Shown here one piece after another: positions 19,690 to 31,953 of a stretch of DNA of 64,000 nucleotides. Within the stretch, counting starts at the first letter, position 1. Each line of letters starts with the position of its first letter. Below the pieces are notes generated by a model, which saw nothing but the letters and a program-made list of their open reading frames with translations, was not told the DNA's origin and ran no database searches. Made by a program: the position numbers and the translations under genes. This DNA comes from Amorphophallus konjac (Eukaryota; Streptophyta; Magnoliopsida; Alismatales; Araceae), in NCBI GenBank assembly GCA_022559845.1, contig CM040126.1, positions 127,076,886 through 127,140,885 on the forward strand, in the 5' to 3' direction.

Positions 19690-22102
19690 CTATGTCTTCA
19701 TGCAGGAAAATAGAGTACCGTCTCAACATCGAAAGATCTCCACTATTCATCATCCGATCTTCTCAAAGGTAGGTTTTCTCTACCCCATGACCCAACTGTG
19801 ATTTAAACAAGTTAAAATGAATTTGTGCATGCATTTTTCATCATGTCGTTAATTGCTGGAATCATCATTCGCTATTCTTATTTTTAAGTGATCAACGTCC
19901 ACATATGTGGCCGCTATTTGAATCAGCGCCGAACACTACGGACGCTGTTCATTCCTGAATATTGCATGCTATTTCCTGATTACATATTTCTGAGAATCAG
20001 CGCCGAACCCTAAGGACGCTATTCATTCTTGAGTTTTACAAGTTATTTCGTAATATTCATATTTTTAAGAATCTGCACCTAGTAAGTGGGACGCCTATTC
20101 TTTTATACGCCTGGTAAACAGGACGATAAAAAGCATGCAGTTTTACGTGAATTGACCATTGGTTAATGTTTTAAATCCTTCTGCATATAAATGAAACCGC
20201 GCCTGTTCTAACAGCTGCTATTTAGTATGAGCGCCCTGTTGACAAGACGCTAAAACGTGGATTTTGAGAATGACATGATTTATAAGTTCTTGTAAATAAT
20301 TAATCTGCGCCTGCAAACGTGAACGTTAATTGATAATGATGCCTGACCATGTGGACGTTAATCTGTTTACATTTTTTAAAAAAAATATACATTATCCATG
20401 CCTTGAAATTTATTTTTTGTAAACCGTGAATAGAAATCAGAAATTGAAGATCTGCGCCTTCCTGGAAGGGCGCTGATTATATTAAACATAAAAATGTAAC
20501 TGTATGGATGAATGAGCGGCTGTCCTGACAGACGCTATTTGATATAGCGCCTACCAGGCAGGATGCCGTTTTCTCTGCTCGATCATTTTCATGAGTTTTC
20601 CAACCCCACCGTGGGGCACCGCTTGGCACTGTCATCCCATTCTGTGGATGAGGTCCCTGTTTTGATTCTATCGATTACCCTCAACTCTCCAAGGTGATTG
20701 AGCCCTCTGTTGGACATTCCGTTCATTCGGACTAGCAATTTCATCTTAGAGACCTCCGGCAGTCTCCGCTAGCCTTGGATTCCCTCAAGACAGCCGAGCA
20801 GGTTGTACCCTAAAAACCCTATACACAGTGTCATAGTCATGTCCCTCTAAAGAAACATGACGCCCAGCCCTCATGAAATGCTGTTTCTGGCTTTTAGGGG
20901 AAATTTGCACTTTCTGGTAATCTGCGCCCAGTGTAGCAGACGCCATTTACAAATAATGCCCTGTTTGGAGGACGTTATTTACTTCGTGCCTATTTATCTA
21001 TTTCCAGAATGAGCGCCCATTGCTATGGACGCCAATTCTATTCTGCGGCTTCCCCGACGGATGCCATTTACCCAGTTTTATGAATGTCTCCGATTTTTAG
21101 CTAAGTCATCTCTACACGCGATATCTTCCTTGAATTCCGAATTCTGTGAATCCATCTTATTATCCTACGATGACCTATTCATTTGAAGGTCTTGGCTACT
21201 ATAAAACTATAGTGGATGTCAAATCATACAACCAATGCCTGCGGATATAGGGCCCAATCTGGTCCTGGGAGGAGCACCCGAAAGTACTTGTGCCCATGGG
21301 AGTTAAATGATTACGGTGTGGCATTGCACCGGAGTGCATGACTATCTTGATTATGATGTTCCACAATCTCTCTCTCGTGCTTGACTTGACTTGCTTGACT
21401 TGCGTGGCCCGGAATGGGCAAGTACTTGAATAAATAAGTAGCCACTATCTCGTGACATGACTCGATACTACATGCTTGGTCCCCTTGAAAATTTTACTTG
21501 ATACACATGCTATCTTGCTAGCGTTCTTGTTATTTCACTCTCGTTAATTACTTACATTTTTCTCATGCATGAACTTGCTACAATTACATAATGTATTAAT
21601 CACTTAAAGCTAGTCTGGGTCTAGAGATATAATTCCTACTGAGCGTTCGCTCATCAAGTGTTTTTCAATATTTTTCAGGTAACTCGGACTCTGACTCGCA
21701 ACCAGATGGGGATGACCAAGAGTGTTGAGTGTAGAGCTCCAAGTGTCAGTCTAAGTCACATCATGTCTGGAGATCAATATATTGCTATCAAAGACTTGCG
21801 GCGTCGCATCTTCCCTTGAGTCATTGTCATGTCTTTTCCTTTTGAGTCGTTGTTGTATCTTTATTTAATTTGAATCTTGGTGTATGAGGCTTCTGTCCCC
21901 AAGATGATGGATATTATTCTTAGTAGTCTTCCGCTATTAAATGGCGTTATGGTTTAAGATTTAAATTGAGATGGTATCAATTTGTTATTGCTCTATTATT
22001 TGCGCACTCTGTCGTTCTGTTGAAATTCTTATCGCTCTGATTGACATGAATGATATAAACTCGTCGCGTCCTCCGAGTTCCTGCCGCGCTCAGGGCGTGA
22101 CA
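19690..22102 (+). repeat. Solo LTR C, right portion with GCGCC hairpin modules
   Basis: Noncoding. About 19880-21060 holds a dozen or more short modules in which a GCGCC half is followed after 8-15 bases by a GGACGC or GGCGC half. The cleanest is GCGCCTTCCTGGAAGGGCGC at 20454-20473. A block at 21635-21654 (CCTACTGAGCGTTCGCTCAT) followed by a T-rich run and CAGG is shared with LTRs of D and F. It ends GGGCGTGACA at 22102. Confidence 0.8.
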
Positions 22103-22107
22103 AAGGT
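22103..22107 (+). other. Target site duplication of C (right), AAGGT
   Basis: Partner of 10320-10324; the 41-bp array of G resumes here. Confidence 0.85.
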
Positions 22108-22533
22108 GAAGGGTAGCTCGATCAGGGTAGAGTGCCACTAGACCAAGGTTTAGGGTAGCTCGGCCAGGGTGGAGTGCCACTAGACCAAGGTGAAGGTAGC
22201 TCGATCAGGGTGAAGTTCCACTAGACCAAGGTAAGGGTAGCTCGGCCAGGGCGGAGTGCCACTAGACCAAGGTAAAGGTAGCTCGGCTAGGGCGGAGTGC
22301 CACTAGACCAAGATGAAGGTCGTTCGGTCAGGGCAGAATGCCACTTGACCAAGGTGAAGGTAGCTCGGCCTGGGCGGAGTGCCACTAGACCAAGATGAAG
22401 GTAGTTCGGTCAGGGCGGAATGCCACTAGACCAAGGTGAAGGTAGCTCGGCCATGGTGGAGTGCCACTAGACCAAGGTAAAGGTAGCTCGATCAGGGCGG
22501 AGTGCCACTAGACCAAGGTGAAGGGTATTCTGA
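22108..22533 (-). repeat. 41-bp tandem array of element G, right part
   Basis: About ten units of the GGCGGAGTGCCACTAGACCA type, with alternating CTCGGCC and TTCGGTC leads suggesting a two-unit sub-pattern in places (22300-22440). It starts directly after the integrase stop codon, so it lies in G's 3' untranslated region. Confidence 0.9.
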
Positions 22534-23751
22534 TTATTCAGGGAATGCCGGTTGCGCCGTGTGATACATCTTTATATGCTTTCCATTGAGGGGAGAGAAC
22601 TGGATGACTCCTTTGTGGTCTACCAAGACGTAGGCACCCCCTTCATATACTCGGTGGACGATATATGGTCCGACCCAGTTTTTAACCAACTTCCCCTTAG
22701 GGTTGGAAGCCATCACATCTCTCCTTTTGACCATTACCAGGTCTCCTTTCTTGAATTCTCGACCTTTGACCAGCTTATCGAAGGCACAGGCCATGCGAGA
22801 TTGGTAGAGTTGAATGTTTTGTTGCGCACGGAGACGCTTTCCTTCGAGCTCGGCAAGCTCTTCCAATCTTCTTTCTGCATTACTTTGTTCATTACTGACT
22901 AGTCTATGTTGGATAGCGACTCGCAGTGAGGGGACTTCTAATTCAATCGGCACCATAGCCTCTGACCCGTATACGAGGGAGAATGGCGAACAGCCAGTTG
23001 GGGTTTTATAGATGGTACCATGGGCCCAAAGCGCTTCGTACATCTTTTATTCCCAGTCCTTCTTGTTGAACTTGACAGACTTCGCCAGTAACGTGCATAG
23101 CATCTTGTTGAAGGCTTCTGCAAGCCCATTGGCTTGAGGGTTGTAGGGGGATGATGTCCTCCAGTCAATCTTGTATTTATCAGCTAGCCGATAAACCTTC
23201 TGGTTTCTGAAATGGCTGTCGTTGTCAGAGATAATTCGGTTGAGAATCCCGAACCGAAATATTATGTTCTGCCGGAAAAACCTTGCAACCAATTCTCCCG
23301 TCACTTCTCTTAGTGCTACTGCCTCTGCCCATCTGGAGAAATAACCTGTAGCTACTAAGATGTATTTGCACCCTGATGAAGATGCTGGCAGTTGCCCTAC
23401 CACGTCCGTGCCCCATTGAGCAAACGGTCAGCTCGGTATGGTGGGGTGTAGCAGCACTGGAGGTCTTCTCGATACATTGGCGTGTTCTTGACATTTCTGA
23501 CAAGCCTTGGCGAACTTGCAGCAGTCATCAAACATAGTGGGCCAATAGTAACCCAATTTCTTTATCTCAATTTTCATCTTCGGGCCGGCCTGATGCGCTC
23601 CTGCTGAACCCGCATGGACTTCTTGTATCACCTGCCCGGCTTCTGCTGAAGACAAGCAACGAAGTAGAATTTTTCTTCGGGCATCCGCCATTATTCGGAA
23701 TAGGGTTCCATTTCTCATCTCGTAAGAGTTTTTGACCCTCAGGAGTTTCAT
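22534..23751 (-). pseudogene. int: Element G integrase
   Basis: Integrase in frames broken by stops. The N-terminal HHCC zinc-binding segment is at about 23620-23450 (VHAGSAGAHQ then CCKFAKACQKC). The catalytic core at 23403-23047 has the first Asp in WGTDVVGQ, the second in IISDND and the Glu in GLAEAFNK, so all three DDE residues survive. The C-terminal part (23043-22534) contains a GPYIVHRV segment of the GPY/F module. Stops: TGA at about 23430 and TAA at about 23048. The terminal stop is immediately followed by the 41-bp repeats. It would insert the DNA copy into chromosomes; inactive as read. Confidence 0.88.
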
Positions 23752-23811
23752 TCTCTATTCTTTCACGTTTGGGAGCTGCTGGTGCTGGAACCATCGTAGG
23801 AGATGTCCTCG

Positions 23812-24337
23812 CTAATCAGACCGTTGAACCTCTTCGACGGTTGCCACCTCAATCTCTTGTTCGTCAGCCAAGACCTCTGTCACACTGGGGACCTGTCGGC
23901 GGTTGATCACTGTTATGTTCAGGCTTGTGTCTGGCAGGATTGCTAAAGAATTGGCCAATTTAGCGAGGGCATCCGCCTGAGCATTATGTCCTCGGTTGAC
24001 ATGCTTGATGCTGACGAAGTAGAATCTTGACATCAGGCGGGTTGCCAGCTGATGGTAGGGGAGGAGCTCTTACTTTCGCACATCAAACTCTCCTTCCAGT
24101 TGTTTTATAACTAGCATGGAGTCTTCGAATGCTTCCAGCATCTGAATCCCCATGGACAGTGCGATCTGTAACCCGATTATTAGGGCTTCATACTCTGCTT
24201 CATTATTTGTGCAAGGCTTGTTTATTGAGCAGGATGTGTGCACAACTTCCCCCTCTGGAGATTTTAGGACTATGCCTGGTCCTGCTCTGACCCTGGCCGA
24301 TCTAGTGGCCAAGGTGTCAATTCTGGAAGCGCCATCA
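23812..24337 (-). pseudogene. Element G second RNase H (archaeal-type, aRNH)
   Basis: A second RNase H between RT-RNase H and integrase. The four acidic residues are recognisable: FDGAS, NNEAEYEAL, the Asp of EDSMLVI, and HNAQADALAKLA. The surrounding pattern is that of the aRNH domain acquired by the Tat lineage. One stop separates WKL from FDGAS and another lies near 24070. The extra domain is known only from certain LTR retrotransposon groups and is the strongest lineage marker for G. Confidence 0.82.
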
Positions 24338-24459
24338 AACTATAACTTCCACAAGGAGGGCTGCACTTAAGCGGCTTCCAGCGTTTCATCTTCAGGAAGC
24401 ACCGGTTTCAGCGGGCAATCTCCCGGTACTGGGTGCTTGGTGAAGAAGTCTGCAATAGC

Positions 24460-25748
24460 CTAGCCCTTGATAGCCTTTCGCGACACATAGGAGATATCGA
24501 ACTCCATAAGGATCACCGCCCATTTGCCCAAGCGACCTTTGAGTGCCGGTTGGGACATAATATATTTCAGCGGATCCTCTTTGGATACCAGGCTGATTTC
24601 ATGCGACAACATATAGTGTCGAAGCTTCTTGACTGCGAAGACCAGTGCCAGACAGATTTTCTCAACATAAGTATATTTCTCCTCAGTCCTGACCAGTCTC
24701 CGACTGAGGTAGTAGAGGGCTTGTTCTTTCCATTCTTCATTATTCTGGGCCAGCATTTCCCCCAGGGAATTGTGTGTGGCTGCTATATATAATATCAACG
24801 GCCGTCCTTTCACCGGTGTGCTCAGCACTGGAGGAGTCTTCAGATAGTCTTTCAGCTTGTCAAAGGCTGTCTGGCAATATTCATCCCAGTAAAAGGGAAC
24901 GTCCTTCATCATCAATTTGTGGAAAGGCTGGCATCGCCCTGACAAATTGGAAATGAACCGCTGGATATAAGCCAAGCGGCCCTGCAGTGATCTTAGCTCG
25001 GAGAGATTCCTTGGTGCAGGTAGCTCCTGAATTGCTTTGATCTTTGCAGGGTCTATCTCGATTCCCCGGTATCTGACAATGAAACCCAAGAATTTTCCGC
25101 TCGATACCCCAAACGCGCATTTCATAGGGTTCATCTTCAATTCATACTGCCTCAGCCTCTGGAAAATGACTCTGAGGTCCTGCAGATGGTCTTCTTTTCT
25201 TCTGGTGTTGACCACCAGATCATCTATGTAGCACTCGACCTTGTGGTAGAGCAGCTCATCAAATATTTTGGTCATTGTGTGCTGATAAGTTGCGCCAGCA
25301 TTCTTTAGTCCGAACGGCATCCTCTTGTAGTGATAGATGCCTTTAGGAGTTCGGAAGGCAGTGTGGACCCGGTCATGTTCCGCGATCCATATCTGGTTGT
25401 AACCGGACAACCCATCCATGAACGACAGGGCCTCATGGCCGGTTGTAGCATCAATCATGACTTCTGTTATTGGCACCGAAAAGTCATCCTTGGGACAGGC
25501 TCTATTCAGATCTCGAAGTCAACACATATCTGAATCTGTCCATTTTTCTTCTTGACGGGGACGATATTCGCCAGCCACGTGGTGTACTGATTTTCTTCGA
25601 CAAATCCCATGTCAATGAGCTTGTCGACCTCTGTACAAATTTGAGTGATGAGCTCCGGCCTCATGCACCGCAGTGGTTGCTTCACCGGCTCGGCTTTAGG
25701 GCTGATCGCTAGTTCATGTTGTGAAACTGCAGGGCTCAGACCTGACAT
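24460..25748 (-). pseudogene. pol: Element G reverse transcriptase and first RNase H
   Basis: RT fingers and palm: VEENQYTTWLANIVPVKKKN, ICVDF, a FMDGLSGYNQI block, RMPFGLKNAGATYQ, and the catalytic CYIDD at 25230-25219. The first RNase H follows (LILYIAATHNSLGEML... SRRLVRTEEKYTYVEKICLAL) but its first catalytic Asp position reads IAATHNS, suggesting the degenerate first RNase H typical where a second is present. A one-base loss near 25515 breaks the frame just after ICVDF, and a stop follows KAIKG near 24460. Upstream linker and protease are on the same strand. Confidence 0.9.
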
Positions 25749-25769
25749 TTCTTTGTAAGTCCAGGCGAA

Positions 25770-26682
25770 TCAATCCCGGTACTGTTGCAGTAGCTGGATG
25801 TACAGCTCCCGTTCTTCTTGCGATAGTTGGGAACTAAGAAAGGTAGGCCTGGGATCTACCTCATTTCCCAGGTTGACTTCTATCAGCTCATCGAATGTAG
25901 CTTGGCCTCCGTCTTCTATCTCCGGAGGTGCCAGCTGGAGGTCAACGAAATCTGGAATACTGTCTTCGGGGTCGAGGACCTCGATTTCTTCATTCGACAT
26001 CATCAGAGCCTCCGGAGAGCCCTCTGCTTCATTCAATAGCAGCTGTGCAGCTTGTTCTATCAGCAAGTCCACCGCCGTTGAAGTTTCTAAGGGCGAGAGA
26101 GCAGCTTCAGCCCTTGTAGATGGGGTTGTAGCCGTGACAGACTGGTGGTTGTTTATTGCCGGGATAGACTCCCAGTCTTGTAGCAGAAGGTGAGGAGGTC
26201 TTGCCTTCTTGGGCAGTTGTATCTTCAATAGAAGTGGCATTCCCTTTCTTGGCAGCACATACCTCTTGATCGGAATCGGCTGAGACTTCCCCGATTGGCA
26301 TGAGAGGTGCTGAGGTCATCATCAGCAGGACTCTACTGGAGGGAGAGGTTCCTGCTTCTTCAAAATCTTCAGCTTTGCTGCTGCTAGCCGTATCAAATTT
26401 GGCTTGAAAGGCCCCCTCTTTGGGATAGACCTGCTCCCAGCATCGGCAAGGAATCACAGTCTCCGCTTCTTGATTTTCGGGCTGAACTGACTCAGCATAT
26501 TCAGCTTCCGCTGGGTATTCATCAAAAGTTGCCCCCAGTGGGCTTTCTTCAGCAGGGTAGAAGGCAGAGATGGTGTCCACCTCATACCGTCCACTGTAAT
26601 AATATTCTTCCAGGGTGAAGCCCAACCCTGGGTGCTGAGAGATGCGTCTCAGTTCCTTATCCAGGCTTGCGGGATACCACAT
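25770..26682 (-). pseudogene. Element G protease-RT linker region
   Basis: Two overlapping minus-strand frames (26682-26107 and 26258-25770) that probably were one acidic linker. It is rich in Glu, Asp, Ser and Ala with no catalytic motif. Long acidic linkers between protease and RT are common in Tat elements. Its start carries a tyrosine-rich LGFTLEEYYYSGRYE block. Confidence 0.55.
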
Positions 26683-26882
26683 TTTCTGGAAAGTTTCCTG
26701 GATTTTATGAGACTAATCGGAGGGGATGTCTTGCTTCTGAAACATCCTGGCCATCCGGTCGGTTGTGAATGCCAGGCCCTTGACAGGAACTGACGGCTGG
26801 TCTATATCTTCGGGGAGGCAACAGTCTGTGTCTTCCCAAGTAGGGTGCTCTTTAGCCGTGTAGAACAAGCTGCTGGGCCCAT

Positions 26883-27842
26883 CTATCTGTGCCACCTCCC
26901 AAGCTTTGAAAGGCTCGACAGTGGGGTTATCAAGGTCGGGAATCGGCTTGGTGAGGCCGTCAAGGACTCCAATGTGGTCGTGCTTTTGGTCGACCTTGGC
27001 TTCATTCCTTCAAGGTATATAGCTGGAGCTGCTATTCTACCCACGTTGCCGACGATGGTGATATGAGAGACCGCCTTGGGCTTGACATATCCGCGCGGCG
27101 GTGGGGTATACCAATTGTCGCCGGAAGCACTTCTTGACGCCCTCGCGGGGGTTTTGGCTTCAGAGGTCTTCTGAGAGGGCCCCACATATAGGTTGACGTC
27201 CGCCAAGTGACATTCAAATACTTCAAACGGGTGGAGATCGGCAAAGATCCTCTCCTCCTTCCCTTTGAGACTGTACTTGACGCATTGGTGGAGTGTAGAG
27301 GGCACCACCATATTTTCATGCAGCCACGGACGGCCTAGCAGCGCTTTGTACAAGGTACGGGAGTCGATGACATGAAACTCCACCTTCGTAGTGAAATATG
27401 CCAAGGTGAGTGTGAACTCTGCCACCCCCATTGACACTTCACATTTCTGATTAAAGCCAGCGATACGCATATCTCCGACCTTTTCGAGACGCACGTTGAA
27501 GTGGTTCCTCTCGTAGATTCTGTAGAGCAGAATATTGACAGCTGTACCAGGATCTACGATAATTTTGTTTAGCTCCCTTACGTTCAGGTGCCCCTTCATG
27601 TACAACAGCCTGTTGTGGCTGATGGTAGGTAGCAGCATATCCTCTTGAGTGAAGGTCATGCTGGCTTCTGGCATTGCTTCAGCCAAGTAGGTCTCAAAAT
27701 GAGTAGGCGTCTGCATGGTAGTGATGATCGCATGTCGGGTCTCTTCACTCAAAGAGAGGATCTCCCAGATTGTAAATCTAGTAGGGAGGTTCTTGAGTAG
27801 TTTCATTATTCGGCTCCCAGCTCGGACATTGGAAAGCTTCAT
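26883..27842 (-). pseudogene. Element G aspartic protease
   Basis: A 319-codon open frame. The retropepsin active site is IIVDPGTAVNIL (D-P-G-T-A in place of the common D-T/S-G), a form usual in Tat/Athila-like elements. The conserved downstream block ALLGRPWLH lies about 75 residues later. The N-terminal part is a linker from gag and the C-terminal 110 residues are low complexity. It would cleave the polyprotein in the particle. Confidence 0.82.
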
Positions 27843-28831
27843 CTTTTCTGCCCACCTGGGCTTGGGAGAGTCCTGAGTTGTGGCCCCTGACGGACCTGCT
27901 TCATCTGCCTCGGACTCGGCACCTCTCTGGTTAGCATCGGATCCTTGGTGTTCTTCATTAGCTGCAGTAGGGCAAGCTCCATCTGCATTCAGAGCTTCGG
28001 CAGATTATGCTGGCTGCGGGCGAACATCCCCGGGTGCAGGTAGCCTCCTAGCAAGGCTGCTTTCCCTTGGACATCTCATGAATTCAAGAAAGGAGAGGAC
28101 TGTCTTGCCCCCGCTCTTGTTGTATAGGCCTGGCAGAGGAGGGATCTGGACTCCCTTGACCTCCAGGGGAGGTGTCTTGTAGGACTGCTCTCTCCTGAGT
28201 ATAATGTTGTGGTTGGGCGGCGACTGGCACCCCCATTTTCGGCCTGACTGTGTTGCATGTGTAGCAGTCGCGGCTTCGGCCTTGCCTCCCTCAACAGGGG
28301 GTGCGAAGCAGATCTCCTCTTCTTCCTCCTCTCCGGACAGGTTGAAGAGTGCTGAGAGGGTATTGCAGGAGACAACCTACACTTTATCGACTTTAGCGGC
28401 CTTTTTTTCTTCTTCTTTTGCTTCTTCTTCTTCTTTGCTTCAGCAGGCGCCTGCCCCCAGAACAGACTGGACTCCTTATCAGACGCCGCTTCAGCTTCTT
28501 CTTTTTGCTCAAGTGAGAGCTACTCCAGTTCTTGCCATGAGACATGGTCCCTCACCAGCAAGGGCTTCAATTCGGGTTGCACATACTCATCTAGCCCTTC
28601 AATAAGGTCTTGTAGTTTGCGGATCCCAGGACTGGTTTCCTTGACCACTGGCAACGGGGTTTGTCTCCTCCGATTGTGTGTAGGTATTCTGATGACTGCA
28701 GGTGGAGTGGTCCACGCAGGTGCTGCTATTGGCGGAGCAGGTCGTGGTGTGATGCCACGGACATGTGCCCCCACTTTCGGGCAGGGTGCCTTCTTATTTT
28801 TGTGCTTCATAGGGACATGCTGCCATCCCTG
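27843..28831 (-). other. Element G gag-protease spacer, decayed
   Basis: Polyprotein linker with several frameshifts; on the minus strand it includes a Lys/Glu/Ala-rich stretch around 28390-28510. No domain seen. Confidence 0.5.
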
Positions 28832-30060
28832 TTATTCTTTCACGGGCCCCAAGAAATGAGTTTCATAGGTGCTCCGCATACTTGCTTCAGAGATCTCCTC
28901 GGGCAATGCCTGGTATAGGAAGATCATTTTGACTCCTGCCCTTCTGGGAGGGGCTTCATGCAGTTGAGGAGGGTCCACCTTGTACTCTCCCAACTCTATT
29001 TCATTTTTCTTTACCATCCCTTCGATGATGTCCTTGAAAACATAGCTGTCTTCGATTGGATGCCCCAGCATCTGGTGGTAGCGGCAGAATCTTGGACTGT
29101 CCTTTCTCTTTAGGTCCTCCAGCCTCTTCGGCTCTGGCAGGGTGACTACGCCATACTCTATTACCCAGTCGAACAGAATCCTGGTCTTGTCCTTCGGGAA
29201 GGAGTATGCCTTCTTCATCTTGTCCTACAGCGAGAAACCTTCTTTGCCATCTAGGGCTTTTGCAGGCTGTGGGGTGACCACCTTCTTTCCTTTATCCTTC
29301 TGTTGTTCGAATGCCTTGATGTCAAGAGCGTTCGCTTCTTTAGGTGTCGGGCGTCGCTCCACTGCCTTGCCCTTCTGGGTTGTGCGGGCAATTGATTTAG
29401 GGGCAGGTCTGGCCAGAAAGGCTTCCACCTCGGCCACGACATTGTTTAATCGGTCGAACGACCGTATTTCCATTCCAATCATCTTTTCCAGAACCTCCCT
29501 TTTGAGGTTCTGTTTGTATATTTGTACAGCATCCTCCTGGTGCGGGGGCCGCTTGCACCTCATTCTGAGGTTCCTCCACCTCTTAATATAGTCGAGGGAT
29601 GTCTCATATGCCCTCTGTTTTGTTGAATAGAGTTCGGCCACTGTGACCTCCCTCTCTGTGACATGAAATCTTTCTCTGAACTTCCTCTGCATATCCGACC
29701 AGTCGCTGATCGACCCGGTCGGGAGGCTGGAGTACCATTCAAATGCGAGCCCCGTCAGTCAGAACCCAAAAAATTTTAACAGGTATGACTCATCAGTGGC
29801 TAGATCACCCATGACAGTCATGTAATATGCAACGTGTTCCTTCGGGGACCCCTTTCTGTTGAACTTGTCGAACTTTGTGACTTGTTGATCCTTGGGGGAA
29901 GCCGCTTGGCAGCATGGTGTTGCGGGTATGGCACCCGATAGGCATCGAATGCTGCTTAGTCGCCTTCACTCCTTTCTACGAGCTTCGGCTCGATCATCCT
30001 TTCCACCATCATCTGGTTCATGACCGTGGGGTCAACTGGCTCCGGATAGAAGTGTGCCAG
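28832..30060 (-). pseudogene. gag: Element G gag core
   Basis: Gag core across frames at 29900-29225 and 29218-28832. Landmarks are LTGLAFEWYSSLPTGSI, the RKFRERFH segment and SLDYIKRWRNL, all expected in the retrotransposon gag family. The C-terminal block CRYHQMLGHPIEDSYVFKD is the Tat-type zinc-binding-like motif (its last Cys is replaced by Ser). One stop near 29220 and another near 29760. Confidence 0.8.
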
Positions 30061-31837
30061 CTACAGGTACGGGGTGACCAGAGTAGTCACCTGTGGAGGA
30101 CGCAGCAGTGGGCGTTTCAGGTGCACTTGAGGGAGCACCGGCGGCATCAGCGGCTGCGGCTGGGGTGGCCGTTGCTGAGTTGTCGCCATGCTCGGCTCTG
30201 ACGGCTGAGGCATGGTGTAGAGCGGCGGAGGGTCGACATGATGGACCGCTCCGCTGGATGATTCACCCTGGACTTCGGGCAGCTTAGAAGCTGATGTTTG
30301 CTCTGTCTTCTCCATCAGCTGTTTCTTCAGCAAGTCTATCTCTTGTCGGTATCTTTGAAGTAGCACTAGGACTGACGGGTCCATAGTTGTAGTGCTGGGG
30401 ATAGCCTCTGTTGTTTCCCCGGACGTACCCTCGGGCAGGATGTCGAGGAGGACGTCATATTCTTCTTCCGCCGTCACTACATTGGCGGTTAAAATAGCAG
30501 CTTCATCATTCTGCTGGTGGCGGACCAGGGGTTGTTTTCCTCTAGCTGCCGCCAGGAGTTCCCTTGCGGCTTCGGTTCTTTGAGTATTCGGCCCCGGCCT
30601 TGCGGCCAATTGAGCCAGCTCACAGGGGTCCTCGGGAAGTCCCCCATATCGACTGAATGTGCCAGCCATGTTGTAGGTGAAGACCTGCATCCTTCTTCTC
30701 TGTTGATAGACTCTCCTTTTAGCCTGATCCGGGAATGTCAACCTCTCAAACATAGAAATTCTTCTAGTTTCTTCTTCCCGCCGAGGGGCGGTTTCATCGG
30801 CTCGCTGTCAAAGCCGTGGTCGTAGCCATTGTCATCCACCGACGACACCATCATATTTTCTTCTGCATCTTCTTCAACTGCCATTGATGGGCAGTAGTCT
30901 TCATTGGCCGCGGCTGCTTCCATCAACCGTTGCGTCCAAGTGAGGGGTTGCCTAGCCCTCGGAAATAATTCTTGACCAGATTAGCCATCTCTTCTCGACC
31001 CCGTTCTTGATGTAGCACGGGAGACAGTTGTTGACCTCCCGCAGGAGGGATGTAGGCAAGCCGAGACCTGTCGGCAGGTTGCTGAAATCTTCATCTCACA
31101 GTAGGGACGTTGGCTTGGCGGGCACAGGCCCGGAAGCTTTCGCGGCGCGGTGGGTCCGCGACCACCTCTTCTTCTTTCGGGGCTAGGCCCCTTTCCTTCC
31201 TTCCTTCCACTCCATCGCGAGTAGGGCGGTAGCGGACAGGTGCAGCTTGGTGGACAGGTTGGACCCTCTTGGGGACCCACACCTGTTTAAACTTCTTTGG
31301 CCTGGGGGCCAACTTCTCCTGGCCGTAGCGGCCGGCTTCTTCTCTTTCCGCCCTCCTTCCAGCGAGGGCTTGGTATGAGTTGTGGACGGGGACGACGGGG
31401 ACGACCCGATCCGGGACTATTCGTGCGTCGCGTATGCCACCAGCCATCATGGATTTACCGGACTGAGACAAAGATCTGGTAACCACAGCAGTACTCCTCC
31501 GGAGTTGCTTGCGCTGGCGACCTCCGGACTTGTTAGAAGCATCGGGGCGGGCCCCAGGAACAGCGTGGTGCACCAGGTAGCTGGCGACTTGAGTTTGACT
31601 CTTGAGCGAGCCATGGCAGCATTGAGCCTTCAGAGGCTCCATCTTCTTTGCAGCTCCCTCGGTGGGCTCTGAGGGTTCCACTTCTAGCATATCTACGAAG
31701 GCTAACCCCAGGAAGTTGGGGAAGCCAACAGCAGCAGGGAAGTTGCCGAACACCATGGGCACCGCGAGGTACCCTTGCACATGACCGGCAACAATTGAAG
31801 GGCCGAAGCCGACGCCAGTTAGCCCAGTTGTCGTCAT
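30061..31837 (-). pseudogene. Element G gag N-terminal region
   Basis: Minus-strand coding remnants in shifting frames, beginning with an ATG at 31837 about 100 bases from the primer site. Includes a basic region (31400-31100), an acidic patch (30926-30738) and a coiled-coil-like segment with a LLKKQLMEKTEQT stretch (about 30350-30300). Low sequence conservation is normal for this part of Tat gag. Confidence 0.55.
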
Positions 31838-31932
31838 CGTTCGCCTGAAAAGATAAACAAACCAACGATCAGCAACCTTTAAGAGGGCCTCGAAGCTCAA
31901 GTATCTCGCCAAAGAGATGAAAGGTGACACTG

Positions 31933-31950
31933 GTCCCACCGGGCGTGCCA
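31933..31950 (-). other. Element G primer-binding site
   Basis: The minus strand reads TGGCACGCCCGGTGGGAC, three bases from the LTR start at 31954. It begins with the TGG that pairs with a tRNA CCA end and is not the initiator-Met type of A, B, D and F. Element E has a related site ending CGGTGGGAC. Confidence 0.75.
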
Positions 31951-31953
31951 GAC

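Larger units (their letters stand above)
10325..22102 (+). mobile_element. Element C: solo LTR of a Tekay/Del-like chromovirus, split by element B
   Basis: Without B, C is 3285 bp (10325-11196 plus 19690-22102). It starts TGTAGCACCCC and ends GGGCGTGACA and is flanked by the 5-bp duplication AAGGT. Its termini and length match the LTRs of D (TGTAATACCCC...GGGACGTGACA, 3334 bp) and F (minus strand TGTAGTGCCCC...GGGGCGTGACA, 3283 bp). Blocks near its 3' end (about 21252-21350 and 21635-21680) align with D's 5' LTR (about 56420-56510 and 56791-56835). There is no PBS, PPT or coding region of its own, so I call it a solo LTR produced by LTR-LTR recombination. Confidence 0.85.
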
